Shown: piece after piece, positions 34,244-46,960 of the stretch
Position numbering within the stretch: position 1 is the first letter of the stretch
Layout: every line of letters begins with the position of its first letter
Origin: Ligula intestinalis
Taxonomy: Eukaryota > Platyhelminthes > Cestoda > Diphyllobothriidea > Diphyllobothriidae
Length of the DNA stretch: 64,000 nt
Assembly: GCA_036362985.1 (NCBI GenBank)
Contig: JAYGXS010000009.1
Coordinates: forward strand, 22,949,552 to 23,013,551
Reading direction: 5' to 3'
Program-made: the position numbers and the translations under genes
The notes under the pieces: generated by a model
Databases searched by the model: none
What the model saw: only the letters and a program-made list of their open reading frames with translations
What the model was told of the DNA's origin: nothing

Positions 34244-34500
34244 TTTTGCTTGCTCAATTGACCCAATTGTGAAACATTTGCGGCCTCGATGGGAGTCGAA
34301 CTCACACAACAGAGAAGATTTTTGCTCAGCTATCGCTCTACCACTGAGCTACGAGGCTCACCGTGCGCCGTGAATTTAATCACACTTTAACTGATGTTAC
34401 TGCCCAGCTTTGTGAATCCGACAAAGCAGACGCGATGAGCTGACTGCCAGGCAGGATTTCCTGTGAAATCACCTAGGATCCACCGGATGGAATACTAGGC
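34244..34500 (-). mobile_element. SINE family 2 with tRNA-like head
   Basis: On the minus strand the head reads AGCCTCG, TAGCTCAGTGGTAGAGC (strong A box), then GAGTTCGACTCCCATCGAGGC (B box with acceptor-like pairing, 6 of 7). The rest is GTTTCACAATTGGGTCAATT. Upstream on the same strand it continues through ATTTAATCACACTTTAACTG and GGATTTCCTGTGAAATCA, which also occurs at 49880. The anticodon stem does not pair, so this is not a working tRNA gene. Confidence 0.65.
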
Positions 34501-36200
34501 TAACCTTGCTTGCATTGGCGTTATGTTGTTCTACAGGATACCGTGCTGATAAGTAGGGTTAGAACTCCTCTACTCGGCGACATTAATCACGTCTCCTTGA
34601 GTGCAACCATGCAGCACTCGTGTGAAGAGGCTCCAGACTAGAGAGGATACTCTAGCACGCAGCGACCGTACTTCCTTGCCTGCGAGCTGCCAACGCGAAT
34701 GCTCAGATGGCAGTGCGGCAGTGTGTCCGTTCAAGTGGATGACTTCGACGCACATGCATAGAAAGTTTGATTTTTGAGTGGAAGTTAGAGAGCTCCTTTT
34801 TCCGGTGCTGACCTCCGCCTCCGCGTTACGCAAACTTCTGCCGGGCGTGTGCAGGCATGCACGTGGCGATGCTGAATCACCGGTGTCCTCAAACGGTCCC
34901 TGCCTTGTCACGTAGAAGCAAGCGTATAGTGGTGTATGACTCGACTGCTACCTTGCCTTGAATCTGGCAACGCCCTCACCGCAAACGACTAAGACCTTCT
35001 GCCCATCAGCTAGGCTTCTGGGGGCGGGCATGAGGCCATGAGGTCGGATGTGCACACCTTCGCCGGAGGTGGCTGTGAAAATCCGCTGTCACAACTGGAG
35101 GACGTGTTACGCGGGTTTTAAGAGCGCAGAGTCAGGCAGCAGTCCAGCAGTCGGCCCTTTATTTAGACTAGCACAATAAACACGCCTATCAGCTGGCGTC
35201 AGCAGATTACGCACTCAGACCAACACTATTAAAAGTTTCGGTAGCGCTACACAGTCTCCAACCGCAATCTGACATGAAGGCATACTGTCGGCAGAACTTG
35301 GTGCATTTAATAATCATTCACCCTTAGATAACAACACTACCAGCAGTCTATGCGGCTTGACACCAAAAAGGGATGGCGTGTTGGCCGACCGTAAAATACG
35401 CGTCCCATGTAAAGTACCTTAGCAAGTAAAATTGTCCAAAAATGGTACGCTGTGAGGAGAGGCATCTTCCTACTTTTCGAAAGTACTTTGCCTGAAGGAG
35501 GCGTTGCTGGTCGCCGTTTCCCATATTGTTTATAGTACCCAGTTGTGAAGTGGCGTCTTGCGGCTGAATTCGGGGCTAGGTTGTTAGTAAAGGAGACAAC
35601 GAGCTGAGATCCGAGGAACTGTTCTTATCGAGGTTACACCACGCAAGTGCAGTAACTGGAAGAAACTTGTTGCTGAGTTTTTTGACTAGCCCAAACATGC
35701 GAAAAAAGGTTATCATTGGTCACAAACCTTCACTGGTATGTGCCTAGACAGGAGAGAATATGCACCGAGTTGTTTTGCGTGTAAAATGCCTTTTATGTTT
35801 GTAAAGATGCTTCCATGAGGGTGTTCAATATGATTATATAAATTAATAGCCTTCTAGGCCAAGGATAAAGTTGGGAATACCTCAAAATGAAGTTAATTGC
35901 CTTCAATTCAAATATTTGCACTTAATTTCGGACCGAGCCCGAAGGCTTGGTCATGTAGGGTTTACTACAAGTGGATACTATAACTTCTGAAATTGAAAAA
36001 TTTAAGTATATCTATATATCTGCATTTGAGAAAAATATTCTTTGGAAAACAGGAACGAAATTTATTGTAACTTTCGACGCTGGCACACCAGGTCGAAAAA
36101 TCGATAGGGATTCACCATCTATGGTCAACAGTAGGCTCTGGTGGGTGGCGTTTTTTCAAGGGCTTTTTGAGATTTACGTACATTGAAAACAAATCAACAA
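34501..36200. other. No gene recognised
   Basis: A 113-codon minus frame (34570-34911) has no domain I recognise. Nothing else. Confidence 0.4.
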
Positions 36201-36204
36201 ACAA

Positions 36205-36470
36205 ACGACTCGTTAGAGTAAATAGCTTCTAAAAATTCGCAGCGCTTCTTATATGAGCAGGAACCTATTATGTGGGTTTAGTCCCATGCAAACATGTGCC
36301 CAATTTCAAGCAAATGCATTGCGACTTCAGACAGGTGGTCGCGTCTCTTTACCGCTAATTGATGTTCATGTATGCCTGTAGAGGCGGACCTTCTTGTTTG
36401 TCTACAATAAATTGCATCACAGTCACCGCATGTAGATAAGTTCATTTCAGGAATTGTGAAAGATAGCACA
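36205..36470 (-). pseudogene. GIY-YIG nuclease remnant, distinct PLE-like family
   Basis: The minus frame reads STCGDCDAIYCRQTRRSAS, then IHEHQLAVKR, HLLEIGHMFAWD, a stop, and further FLEAIYSNESF. The order is C-x2-C, Y-x-x-Q-T-R-R, EHQ, a GH-x-F-x-W block and an LEA-x-YSN block, typical of GIY-YIG nuclease domains attached to Penelope-like reverse transcriptases. The catalytic YIG tyrosine context is changed to YCRQT. No reverse transcriptase remnant is seen next to it on either side. Confidence 0.6.
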
Positions 36471-36799
36471 CGCGGACATGAATTTTTAGAGTCCTATAAA
36501 AAGATTAAACTGCTGTAGGCTTCATCAGAATTAACTAATTATTTCGCAGATGTTGATTGCCTTCAAGGGCAATTTTTTATTAAAAGTTTCGGGTCGACCC
36601 TGAAAAGAGTTATCAGCTGCTGTCGACCCTAATTTCCGAAATCTTTGGTTTGTTCTGGATCTGGAGTTTTTATACCAGAACCCAGCATGCGAAACGCTTG
36701 AGAACCCCTTGTAGTTGCGCATTCGGCTTACGGTGAGGAAAGTTACCTTACTGTGATAGCAACTGCCATCGGAGAGCATAGCAGAAAGACGACCGCATG

Positions 36800-39130
36800 T
36801 ACCAATGTTCTTTTGTCGTTGAGGTAGCCTCTGTTAAATAATGACCAGTACTACTTGAGTTTAGCTGAGGGTAGCCAAATTAAAAAAAACAGGATGAATA
36901 ACTCAGTCACCTGAAGGAATGTCATTGCTTAGATCCACTTGAATGTGTTAGGTTCCATCAATGTTTGCCATTTGAATACTATTTTAAATGCTTGCATAAT
37001 ATATGGTTTGTCAGAAGCTACAACGTACCATTGGAGTCCAGTTTAGTGCATACATACTTTAGATGTTTTACTTGTAACTTGACCCATAAAACCCTTACTA
37101 AATAGTGTAAATAAAATGTAGTAGTAAGGTCTTGCTGGTCGTAGCATAAAATCAGTAAATGAAATCGCTTGCAAAGTTGCCTTCAGTTCGCCTTCACCAT
37201 AACGACATCCGCCCTTGTGCAAAAGCATGCTGAGTTGGATGTTGTATGCCTAGGTGACTGTTTACATCGACTAGTGGGCTCAATCCCGCCTCCATTCCTT
37301 CTGACTCTGTCTTCTACTGGGCCTGGGAGAGTGAGGAGTAGCAGAGTGAGGTAGATACTTTGCAAGTCGGCCATCACTATTAATCGCTTTACGTACAACT
37401 CACTATCCTCACACCCACCAGACTGCTGGGCAGGAGGTGAGAATCTAGCACGCAGATAGTGGCCTTAGCATTGGTTTGCGCCTGAAATACAAGCCAAGAT
37501 TGATCAGCATTGTATCTGTATTCCGTTCCGGGTTCGAGAGATCGTGGACACCTGAGCAGCTTCGGATTCTTCTCCGAGACCTCACAGTTTAAGGCTGCAA
37601 CTGTCCGCTTGATACTCCGCAGAGAAGCAGATAAAGGGAATATTTGATTGGTTACATTAGACATTTGCAGTCACTAAGGCGGCAGTATTTCCGGGTCAAT
37701 ACCGCGATATAGCCTTAGCTAACTGACTGGTAGAAACACAAAATATCGGTGGGATATAGTCGAAATGGGTAAATGCTCTATAAGTGCCTAAAAAGTCTGC
37801 AACAAATTGCACGCTTTATCTTGGACGATATGCACGTTTGTTAGCTGTCTCTTTTTAACATGAGAATTGCAAGAAAAGACAAACAGAATACATTCCAAAA
37901 TCATGTTAACGGACAACGCCTCTAAATGGTGTTTGGAACAGATTTATTTGACCTACTTTATGCTAGAGTGTGCTTGCATGGAACAACTGTTTTAACCGTT
38001 GAAATCGTTTGTTTTAATGTATTATTTGCGACCTCAAAATGCACGCGTCCAAGTAGAACTGCTCCGTTTGAGTGCCGGTACAATAATCTTTCACTTTCAC
38101 ACCGTCTGAAAGAGCTTAAATATTTTTAATTGCTGTGAGTGCCTCATGACCGAATTTTGCCATGTGGTTTCCTCGTTGGTGGTTATCGATCGTTTTTTTC
38201 ACGCCTAACAACGTTTGCTCCTTCGCGTGCCAAGTCCATTTGTACACACACACACACAGAGAGGAAAAAAACTATATTACGAGGGGTTGGTAGGGTTGTG
38301 TGTAGGCAGAGAAAACGCACAGCATTTGCTGTTTGGAAGGCTAAAAACTGGGTGAATGTGCACGGGGTTCTAGAACGCAATTTTCGCTTTTCCTGCCTTT
38401 GCTTTACTGAAACTCACAATCCGAAACCCACGTTTAATTAGGAAGGCGCCGGAATTGCATCTACCCTATGAAGTAGAAGCCCAACATAGGTGGGTAATTA
38501 AGTTGTTTTAACTGCCCTCCCCCTCCTTTCCTCACACATTCCGAAACTCCCCTCGCATGCGATTATCGTCACACAATTTGCATCGGAACTTGTGGATGTA
38601 TGTGAGCATCCAGCTACAAGAGCTTGACATTAGCGACAAGCGGTTTAAACCGACCCACTGTACGTCCTTTCAAGGCTCAAGGGAATGCCTGCGCACAAAC
38701 CAAATTGAGCCTCTTTTTAAACAGGCTCCCGAGGTCTTTATTCCCAGAACGGGGCAAGAGCGTCAGTTGGTGTAAACATTAGCAGGAGCGTACAAAGTTC
38801 CGTCTGGCGTTATAGAGTAAACACATCTTCAAGTTTGGTGGGCATTCGGCGGACTGCCAGATGACAAAGCCGAAAGCAAGAAGGGGACAGCAGCCTTTCA
38901 GTACATCTTTTGTTGAGTTGTGAGAACTATCTGAGCCGTACGGGGGGCGGTTGTGACCGGGGAGGAGGGATTCGCTAAAAGCTAAGAACACGCACGCAGA
39001 TGGCCTCTAGCTACCAGAACGAAGATCAACGTTTATAGCCAAGCCCTGTTTGACTGATGGACCCTTTTCAGCAAATATAGGGGGTGCCTATTCGGTGTGA
39101 TGCTTTGCTTTTTTGGCAACTGAAGCTCAA
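36800..39130. other. No gene recognised
   Basis: Small frames only. The frame at 37389-37664 (minus) contains EPGTEYRYNADQSW, which I cannot place. Confidence 0.35.
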
Positions 39131-39136
39131 ATTTAG

Positions 39137-39640
39137 AGAGAGAGATATGCTTTATTTTAAAAACATAATTCCTTAATTTTCAACAAAAACGCCCTGGATA
39201 AAATTAGGTGCAAAAATTCAGAAGACCGCGAAATCAAAAGTAATTCATAATCGCCAGTGACTACAATTTTCGACGGCATGCATAAATAACCTGGAAAAGT
39301 CTTCAAATATAGGCCAAATGGGACTGCTTTCAAATCAGCGCCAGCGTCGTGACCAAGTGCACACATAGCCTCATTGTTGTTCAGATAAAACAAAGAAGGA
39401 TAGAAAGCAGTTAACATATGATACAATTTACATGCAAATAGAGGGAGGAAAGAATGGCGGCTCAATTTAAAACGCCCTTCGGATGCCAGAAGACAGAGGG
39501 ATTGGCGTCTATATCGATAAGATGGTGAGTCATCACCGATCCACGAATGGAGTTTGACGAACAAGGGAAAGTAACCAACGCATAATTTGCAGACCACTAC
39601 CATAGCGTATAATTTATGTAACTTCAAGAAAGCAGGGAAC
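39137..39640 (-). other. Possible retroelement 3' region with 156-codon frame
   Basis: A minus frame (39157-39627) of 156 codons runs up to a TAA next to an AAATAAAGCATATCTCTCT end that resembles 20185-20230. The protein has cysteine-rich patches but no domain I know. The shared end suggests a repeat rather than a host gene. Confidence 0.3.
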
Positions 39641-39649
39641 GAGGAAGAG

Positions 39650-41399
39650 GGTAATTAAGAGAGACTTTATCATTTGTGTGGATTTTAAATTAAGTGAAAA
39701 CTTCCACCAAAAATAATATAAGGAGAAACACTCTCATAGTCGGGAAAGCATTTGTCGCAGACGAAAATAATCCGCTCATCTTTTAGTGTTATGTAAATTC
39801 TCTGCAAGCTGAGGTATCCTTCGCTGACTTTCCACTTCCATCTCATAGAGCGGGCCAATTGTTGGCCTGGGCGAAGTTTCGGCCAAAAGTGATTACAGTA
39901 AGCACATTCGAATAGTGGAGGTTGTCATACAGGTCTTGTCTAACGTCATGACTGGGAGGTCACGACATCTCCGTGATCCGGTACTTTAAGGAGTAGAATA
40001 GTTTTTGTTTCATTCAAAAACCTGCTCTTTTGTTTTATGAACCCTCGATGTGATGCTTCCACGCAGTGACTTGTAAGTTCTGCTGAACTTGTAACCTTCA
40101 ATCTGCGATCTTCCCCTAACGTGGACACCCAGGCTAAACAGTATGTCAGGTTGCTCGTCGATTCTGACAAGATCCGCCACGTGCTACATAGCATGGCGAT
40201 GTAGAGACAGTGACGGATGTTTATTAGTGCTAAATGATAATAGGCTTGTGATGCGTCTATCTTACCCTCTCTTCGTTCCCCCAGTTATGTCTGGTGTCGA
40301 GACAAAGGACCGGAGGCTGGGTCGGGCATAGGTTCTTGACGTGGCCTGAGGCTGTGCCTTCGTGTACTATCTCAAGAAACACCATTATCACTATCATACA
40401 AACTAATCAGCGATTAGTTTCGCAACAGTAGTTTAAGTAGTGCATCTCATTTACCCCTACGGAGACAGTGGTTACAGGGGTTTTATGGATGGGTAAATAG
40501 GATAGGCAGTGGAATATAACTTAGTAACTGTTATATGCATTTTTAGTTTATTTTATTTAGAAATTTTGTTAATTTATATCTGTAGAATTTCCAAATCTGT
40601 ATTATCATTTAACGTTTTGCGGAAAACCCGATTATCAAAGTGCAGGTTTCTTGAAATTCCCGAAAAAATAGAAATGGCGTTTAGGCATTCCTCTATTTCA
40701 GTTAACTTGAGGTCATCTTACCACTGTGGGGTTAAATTAGTATAGTCCGCGACGCCAGGCGCCGCGCACACCTTCAATTTACGTGCGGAATCACTTAATT
40801 CCAATGGCCGCGGGTCGCAAATTCAACCACATTTTTCGACTTTCCGCTTACTTCTAAAATTTCCTTCATTGCATATCGTATTTCGCCACCCCAAAAACTC
40901 CTATAACGACCGTTTCCGTAGCAAAAAATGCTGAAACTAGGGGTATATGAGGTGCACTACTGAAACTACCTTTACCTTAGGCCTTTGGGGTACGGCCTAG
41001 GTCGGCGGGAAGATAGGCGTGGCTAGTTAGGCCTAGAATACAGTCTAATTCAGGATTGCAAAAAAACACTAGCTGACTTGAACGATGGTGGCAGGCATTT
41101 AATTTGACTTCCATTGCCACCACGTTACCGCCCTTTTCCTCCTCCTGTCCTACCTTCTTTGCCCTCATTTCCGTTGTAGTCGATGGTATAGTCACAGCAC
41201 CACTCCCTGGCATGCCATGTTAGTTCACATTCCGTGCACTGGGAATTCAGGTCATTTTACGAGTTCCACGATGAGAAAATCCTTAGTTTTCTTCAGAACT
41301 TTAAGTTGGTAGCTTTTTAACTTGAATTAAGCGATTCAAGCGACATTCAGGTTTTTTGATCCTAATGAATCACTTACACATTAGTTGGTCGTCCACGTT
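39650..41399. other. No gene recognised
   Basis: No frame with a recognised domain. Confidence 0.4.
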
Positions 41400-41670
41400 A
41401 GATATCACCAGCCCCAAAATGCTGTCTTACGCTTTAGTTTTTTGGTTAATTATGTACTTTATTGGATAGGTTCAAGTTTTGGTTTGGTTTAATTTTTGTT
41501 TGGTTTTACTCAGCGTGCGTTAGCTATTTTAGTGAATAGTGTAACCTATACACTGGTAAACTAAATAATAATAAAATAAAAACTACACTAAAACTAATAA
41601 AACCGAAAGCAACCACAGGGCTAGACTTATCTAAGCTGGCCGACCAAATTAATTCTTACCAAAAATTCAG
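41400..41670. repeat. Dispersed AT-rich repeat Z, copy 2
   Basis: Partner of 12290-12620. The GC-containing block GGGCTAGACTTATCTAAGCTGGCCGACC is the clearest shared part. Confidence 0.6.
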
Positions 41671-44600
41671 TTTCTAAAATAAATTGTTTTAGCTCTCTAC
41701 CGTAAGGAGTTTTGCGAAATATCCACTTCGCACCAAAGTGGCCATGCTAAGTTTCCACAAAATAAATGAGAGACTGCCGCGGTGATAGATGGCCAACTTC
41801 GAGGGTACACTTCGCCATCATTATTCCTCAAATGATGTTGGCTGAACGCAAAGACCACTGACGTGTTTACTTGCTTCCCTAAAGAAAAGAGGCTAAAAAT
41901 AAACCGGGGTACTGAATTTGCTTAGCTATGGCGCCTTGAAGTTTATCGTTCTAGAAATTAGTATTATGCCTTTGCGTGCGGATGCAGGTATCATTCGGTT
42001 GGTGAGCATTCAATTCTTACCGTTAGGTTATGTTGCGTACTTGTGAGTTACCTACAGGTTTGTATCCAAAAAATCTATTTCTGTGGTAGCAGACAGTATT
42101 TGCTGAGTATATCTGGCCTAGTCTTCCTTTGACATGTCACTTGTTAGAAAATGTACTTTCTGAGAACGAAGTTATCTCAAGATATGTACGAATACAAAGC
42201 TAAAAATAGATAACACACTAAATTTCAAACTACTTGTCCGTTCTACCGTCTAAAGGCCCTGGTATCCTTAGAAGTCCAACACAACCCTCTAATTTAATCA
42301 AATCAGTTTATGAAAAATCTCTGGTTGAATGGTTAATGGAGGACTTAACTGAAAGCCTTTAATTACGTTACGAAGAGCTGAGGGGGTGAATTGAGTCGAG
42401 TGGTTGAGCGATTGGTTGGTTTTGTGGATATTTTAACCTGCTGAAGTGGTAGGCTCCCATAAATAGAAACAAACCGGAGTTGGTACGGCCTTGCAGTTTC
42501 TTCATGACCGACGCTTCCTGCCTTAAGGTAACTAAATAAGTTCCGATAAACGGATGGGACGTCGACGTGCCGAATAATTATCCTAGGATCTGTATTCCAA
42601 GTCACATTTCAGAGGCCACTGCTCCCTCCCCCCGTGCTATCTACGACCACGGCAACGAAATTAATGATATACTCTGTCGCCTGGCCGATTCTTTTTTTGC
42701 ATATAAATGACTTCAGCTTTCGCTTTTTTTCGCCCTGTCCGGTTACAAAGACATCTGCGAAAAGTGCTAGGCTACTGATCGTAGTAGAAAGTTTAGCAAG
42801 TTTCACTTTTATGCATCCACTGCAGCCCTATCTAGGAACTGTGAATTCGCGAGTCTGTCTGTGTTATCACAAGCGTGGTACTACATACTGTGTTGTCAGG
42901 TCGTGTGTGGTCCGCGTAGATGACCTCTTTGTAAACCGCTGCACCATCGCACACTCTTTGGTGGAGAGGGCAAACAGTCGCGGTAGAGGGGGCGCGAATC
43001 TGCCTTCTAATTCACGTCCATTTTACCGTCGCTGCAATCACTACCTGGGACGACAGTCCAACCGTCGCTCTCGACGATGTCCACCACGAACCTCAGCACT
43101 CTGAAGCAATGCAGTGACTCCCGGGATTATAGTGAAAGCAGAGTTGGGGAGAACCTACCCCACTTTCTCTCAACACTTGAACATTGGGACCCGATGTCAA
43201 GACAAAAGTCGAATCAAGATGGTGGAGGGCGCAGGTGGCTGGCGCGACCAACACGCGTACCAATAGCACACCTTTCTCTGTGTAGGATCCCGCCTGGAAG
43301 CGCTATAAAGGCCGCATTAAAAGGGAGCCATTGAGTCTGACTCTCAATGCGCTGTAGGTTACTCCACTCCACTTCACACAACAAAACACGCACGAAGCTA
43401 ACTGCGGTGTCCAAGTTATCCCCCTGCAGTTGGCAATCCTCCAAGCCACGGCTTTTAGCGCACCGCGATAGCTTCAAGTGCATCCGATTGTTTTTAATGA
43501 GAGAAGGAAGGTACTGAGGGTCGACCTTGCTCCCTCTCCCACCGGTGGGATGAGCGCAATGCTCAAAACTCTCTGCTCGGATGACTGGTCATTCAGTTTA
43601 CCCCAAAACGTCCCCTTGGTGGCCAAACCGAGCGTCTGTGTGCGTTTATCTTACGGAGATCAAGAGTTCTTCTGCCTAGTGAGTTCTCATGTTTTTATCT
43701 TTGAAGTCTAGAGCCACAAGTGCACATTTGCTGGGTGCAATTACGCCACAAGGTCGACTGATCATAACCTGTGGAGCTAGGCAACGAAAGCCTGTCTCAG
43801 CGCCTGCATGATACAGCGTTTTTCACGCTCGTTAGTTCTTCTAGCTGATCAATTAGCATTATACACATGGCCGGAGCGGACCACCTGGATTGACTTCAAA
43901 CAAAAATAGGCCGTTCACAATGGATGATACCATCCGCAGACTGACCCAGTCAGCCTCAGTAAGCGAAATACTTTTAATGCAGATGCAGTGCCTTTATACT
44001 TGTTTTCTTCGTGATGTTCATCGCGAAATAACTTGAACTGACCACTTTCTGGAAATTTGGCCTTTGGCGAATGCGGCAAGTGCTTTATCGTGACTGTATG
44101 ACGTCAGCAAGTGTTTATCGCAGGGGGTTAAGTGAGTTTAGCCCAGCATTTGCGATCTTCAGACGATCGTTACTAAGTGCAGAAGAGAAGTCCGTAAAGG
44201 CCAGAGTAGTAGGAAGAATGTATTGTGTACACAAGGATGAGGAGAATAGATACGAAAAGACCGACTCGGGAGAGCCCGAAAGATCAGGAGATCGACCGGA
44301 TACCAAGTGAGGTCTGAGAGTAGTTGGGCCAGAAGACAGAGAGAGAGCTTTGGTTAGCTGGGTCGGCCTGGAGATTTTGGGCAAAGAGGCAGCTTGCGTC
44401 GGGAATGCGTGCAAGCTTGCTATTCGTCGCTTGCCTCAAACCATGTAGATGCGGGAACTATGATTGGCTGATCGAGACGTCGAGAAACCACATCGGTGAG
44501 CCTTTGGGAAACTGCACTTCGACGTGAGCTAGTCGGCCAGGCACGACCCACTACATGTGTACCGAAGTATTGGTAGCAAAAGGGCAATCTCAGGGCGAAA

Positions 44601-44749
44601 ATTCTGACCGTTTGCTGGAGGTGTCCAGACGGAGTACGTGGTTTTTAAAGTTTATGGTTTTAAACGGGCAGAAAATTGTGTATTGTCCCTCAATGAAAGG
44701 TTCGTGGATACCTAGTGCAGTTGGAGAAAATCATTGGTCGGACCAGCCT
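41671..44749. other. No gene recognised
   Basis: The 156-codon frame at 42634-43104 (+) ends in an arginine-rich stretch but has no recognised domain or splice context. Other frames are shorter. Confidence 0.35.
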
Positions 44750-44893
44750 TATCAACAGAGACAAGCGAGACTGAAGTGGCCCTTTCTGACTTATAAGCCC
44801 TCATCACCCAGCCATATTCAGTCCTTGGTGTTGCAACCACTGAAGCTCGACATGGCGGTTAGTGAAACAGCCTAGTAACCACTGAACCACGAG
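44750..44893 (-). mobile_element. SINE family 1, minus, head-to-head with next copy
   Basis: The minus strand has the A box (GTGGTTCAGTGGTTACTAGG), a decayed B box, GAATATGGCTGG, GTGATGAGGGCTTATAAGTC, AGAAAGGGCCACTTCAGTC and CTCGCTTGTCTCTG. The core is partly decayed (GTGATGA). Confidence 0.75.
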
Positions 44894-45060
44894 CTCTTTG
44901 CGCTGTCGGCTAGAGCGTTGGATTTCCAAACCACAGGTAGCGGGCTCGAGCCAGCGATGGTGCAACACCTCCAGTTTGGTATGTCTGGCCGACGACGGTC
45001 GATAAAAAGGCAGAAATAGCCAAGCTGGTTTCCTTTTTCCCGCAGTACCGATTGCTGGCA
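44894..45060 (+). mobile_element. SINE family 1, plus, head-to-head partner
   Basis: The plus strand has CTCTTTGCGCTGTCGGCTAG, AGCGTTGGATTTCC, the B-box-like GCGGGCTCGAGCCAGCG, then TATGTCTGGCCGACGACGG and GGCAGAAATAGCC. It starts where the minus copy begins, so the two heads abut. Confidence 0.65.
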
Positions 45061-45969
45061 GCGGGTTGGGACGTGAGCCCTGGGGCACAACGAGACGCAA
45101 CCGATGAATGCCCTACTACCACTACCACTGAAAAGTATTCTCTGCGCCCGAGTGATTTGTGGGTCCAAAAAAGATTACTTGCTCGAATTTCTCCAATGCG
45201 AGTTCCATGTAAGATAGTTCGCTCGCTCATCGCGAGTGGGTAAACCCATGCAGGCATGCAGGCCGACACAGGGACGTTCATTTGTGCATGAATTAGGGCC
45301 AGTACACTTGCACGACATCGACCACAGTTTCTTATCTCTCCCTCTCTTAAGCGCCCGACCCCGATGCCAATAAAGGTTGATTCGAATGCAGTGGTCAAAA
45401 AGACTTCACATCCCGCCTACGGGTACCAGACACAGGCCTGGCACGAACCCGATGGACTGGGCGTAGTGACCTAGATCCCAACTGATTGGGGGTGCAACAG
45501 AGGCTGCATTATAAAGGGTCCATTGCGTACTCCTGACCCTCGGTCTTGAGAGGAGGACCTAGTGGTTGGCTACCCTTCAGATCATGGCTTTTACACCTCA
45601 CCGTAATAGTTTAAGAGCGCGATTTGACTCATTTGACTGCGCTCTGTGCTGTTTAAACAGAATCCGCAAAGTAGACCTTTTTCTCTCTCACTCACTCACT
45701 CTTAAGAGCCAGTCCGCTGTCTGAGTGTGGTAAACCATCAAATGGAGGGGTTTAGCGCAAGTGTTTGACGTTGAGTATGTTACTGTAAAGGCATGCCACC
45801 AGAGTCCCCATGTGTGGCGTTTTTTTATGGGTGCGTATTCCAAGTAATGCGTGCTCTGTTCTGCTCCGGATCCTCGTGTCCGTCCAGCGCATTCCCGGGT
45901 AGAGGCAAACCTCCCGTATATTAGTCAGCAACTGAAAAAAATTGCAAAGTCAGATGGTGTTGCCAGTCC
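45061..45969. other. No gene recognised
   Basis: The 162-codon minus frame (44910-45398) runs through the SINE pair and shows no domain. Confidence 0.4.
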
Positions 45970-46115
45970 AGACGAAGGAGACTGGAATGGCCATTTCTGG
46001 CTCATTAGCCATCGTCAGCCAGCCAGACCCAGACCCATGTGGTGCCCCATCCGAGCCTCGAACTCGCGACCTTTTCGATTAGTCTAACGCCGTAAACATT
46101 GAACCACCAGCTCGC
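45970..46115 (-). mobile_element. SINE family 1, minus, intact hammerhead motif
   Basis: On the minus strand: an A-box region near 46110, B box GGTCGCGAGTTCGAGGCTCG, GGTCTGGCTGG, then the 45-nt motif at 45980-46024. The core is CTGACGA (position 7 of the hammerhead core tolerates any base), followed by a TGGCTAATGAGCCA hairpin, GAAA, ATGGCCAT, T and CCAGTC. All helices can form. Confidence 0.85.
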
Positions 46116-46734
46116 TGTCTCGCCAGTTTAGGTCAGGAGCTATTTATATTCATTGATGAACATTCACCCGACCGCCCTGCCTCAAGACAGAGGGCCTGAC
46201 TACCGTTACAGCTGGTAGTATAGACAGATAATGTTAACGGTCAGGTGAAAGTTCATCAGGTTGCCCAGTGCCCGTTACATCTTTTTTACGAATTATAATC
46301 ACGCCCTCACTGTGAACCTTTCCAAGTTTTCCGATATGCAAGTTTTGTTGCAAGTTCATGCTCCCTGAAAGGGTTGACTACGCTCTCAGTAGCACAAATA
46401 ATTTAAATCCTGTGTAATAAGAATGCTTTCCAACTGGCCTCGAGTGGTATTTAGAGTGAAAAAACACAGCTGGTAAGCCCTATAACAAAAAGGGATTGCG
46501 AAAGAGATTATAGATGGTTTTCAACAAAGAGTTTCACTTCCTTATCGTGCCAGTAGTCACACTGCTTCAACATCCAGCGCAAGGCATCTCGAAATACTGG
46601 ATGTTAGCCGTGAACAGCTTTTCTTTACATCTAGGGTTGTACAGCACGAAGTTTCAAATTGCCCCTCATGCTCCTCCAAACAGCGCACGGTCTCTTTTCA
46701 GCCAGCTGGCTTTTAGGCTCTGCTAGCAGAATTA

Positions 46735-46960
46735 CGTTGCCCTTGGCTCGCGGTGCATTCGAACTAGAGTAATCATCGGGTTGCCGTCACCGAAAAGGCA
46801 CAACCAAGCTCTCTAAATATGCAATTAGGGGGAGGAGGAAATAAACTATAGCAGAAAAAGCGTTTTAGTTGACTTCTTCACAAAACCTCCTGAAAGGCTG
46901 TAACATCAGGTATTAATTACAGCGGGATTACCTTTCCGTTCTGGCCTGTGGCCGCCAGTG
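46735..46960. repeat. Duplicated 3' segment preceding 1-kb repeat copy 2
   Basis: GTTGCCCTTGGCTCG, GTGCATTCGAA and GGTATTAATTACAG followed by a TTACC-TTCCGTTC stretch match 47565-47790, the 3' part of the adjoining 1-kb repeat. This places a direct repeat at both ends of the element. Confidence 0.7.

Noticed and set aside
34290..34366. tRNA gene on minus strand
   Set aside because: A and B boxes and most of the acceptor stem are good, but the anticodon stem does not pair and the sequence continues into a SINE 2 body.
35930..35965. Hammerhead-like hairpin near GGACCGAGCCCGAAGG (also 36585-36625)
   Set aside because: Hairpin plus CGAAA-type sequence on the minus strand, but no acceptable CTGANGA core or helix I.
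42634..43104. 156-codon plus frame with arginine-rich end
   Set aside because: No domain recognised and no supporting signals; kept only as unassigned.
44910..45398. 162-codon minus frame
   Set aside because: It runs through the SINE pair at 44894-45060; the sequence is repeat-derived and has no domain.
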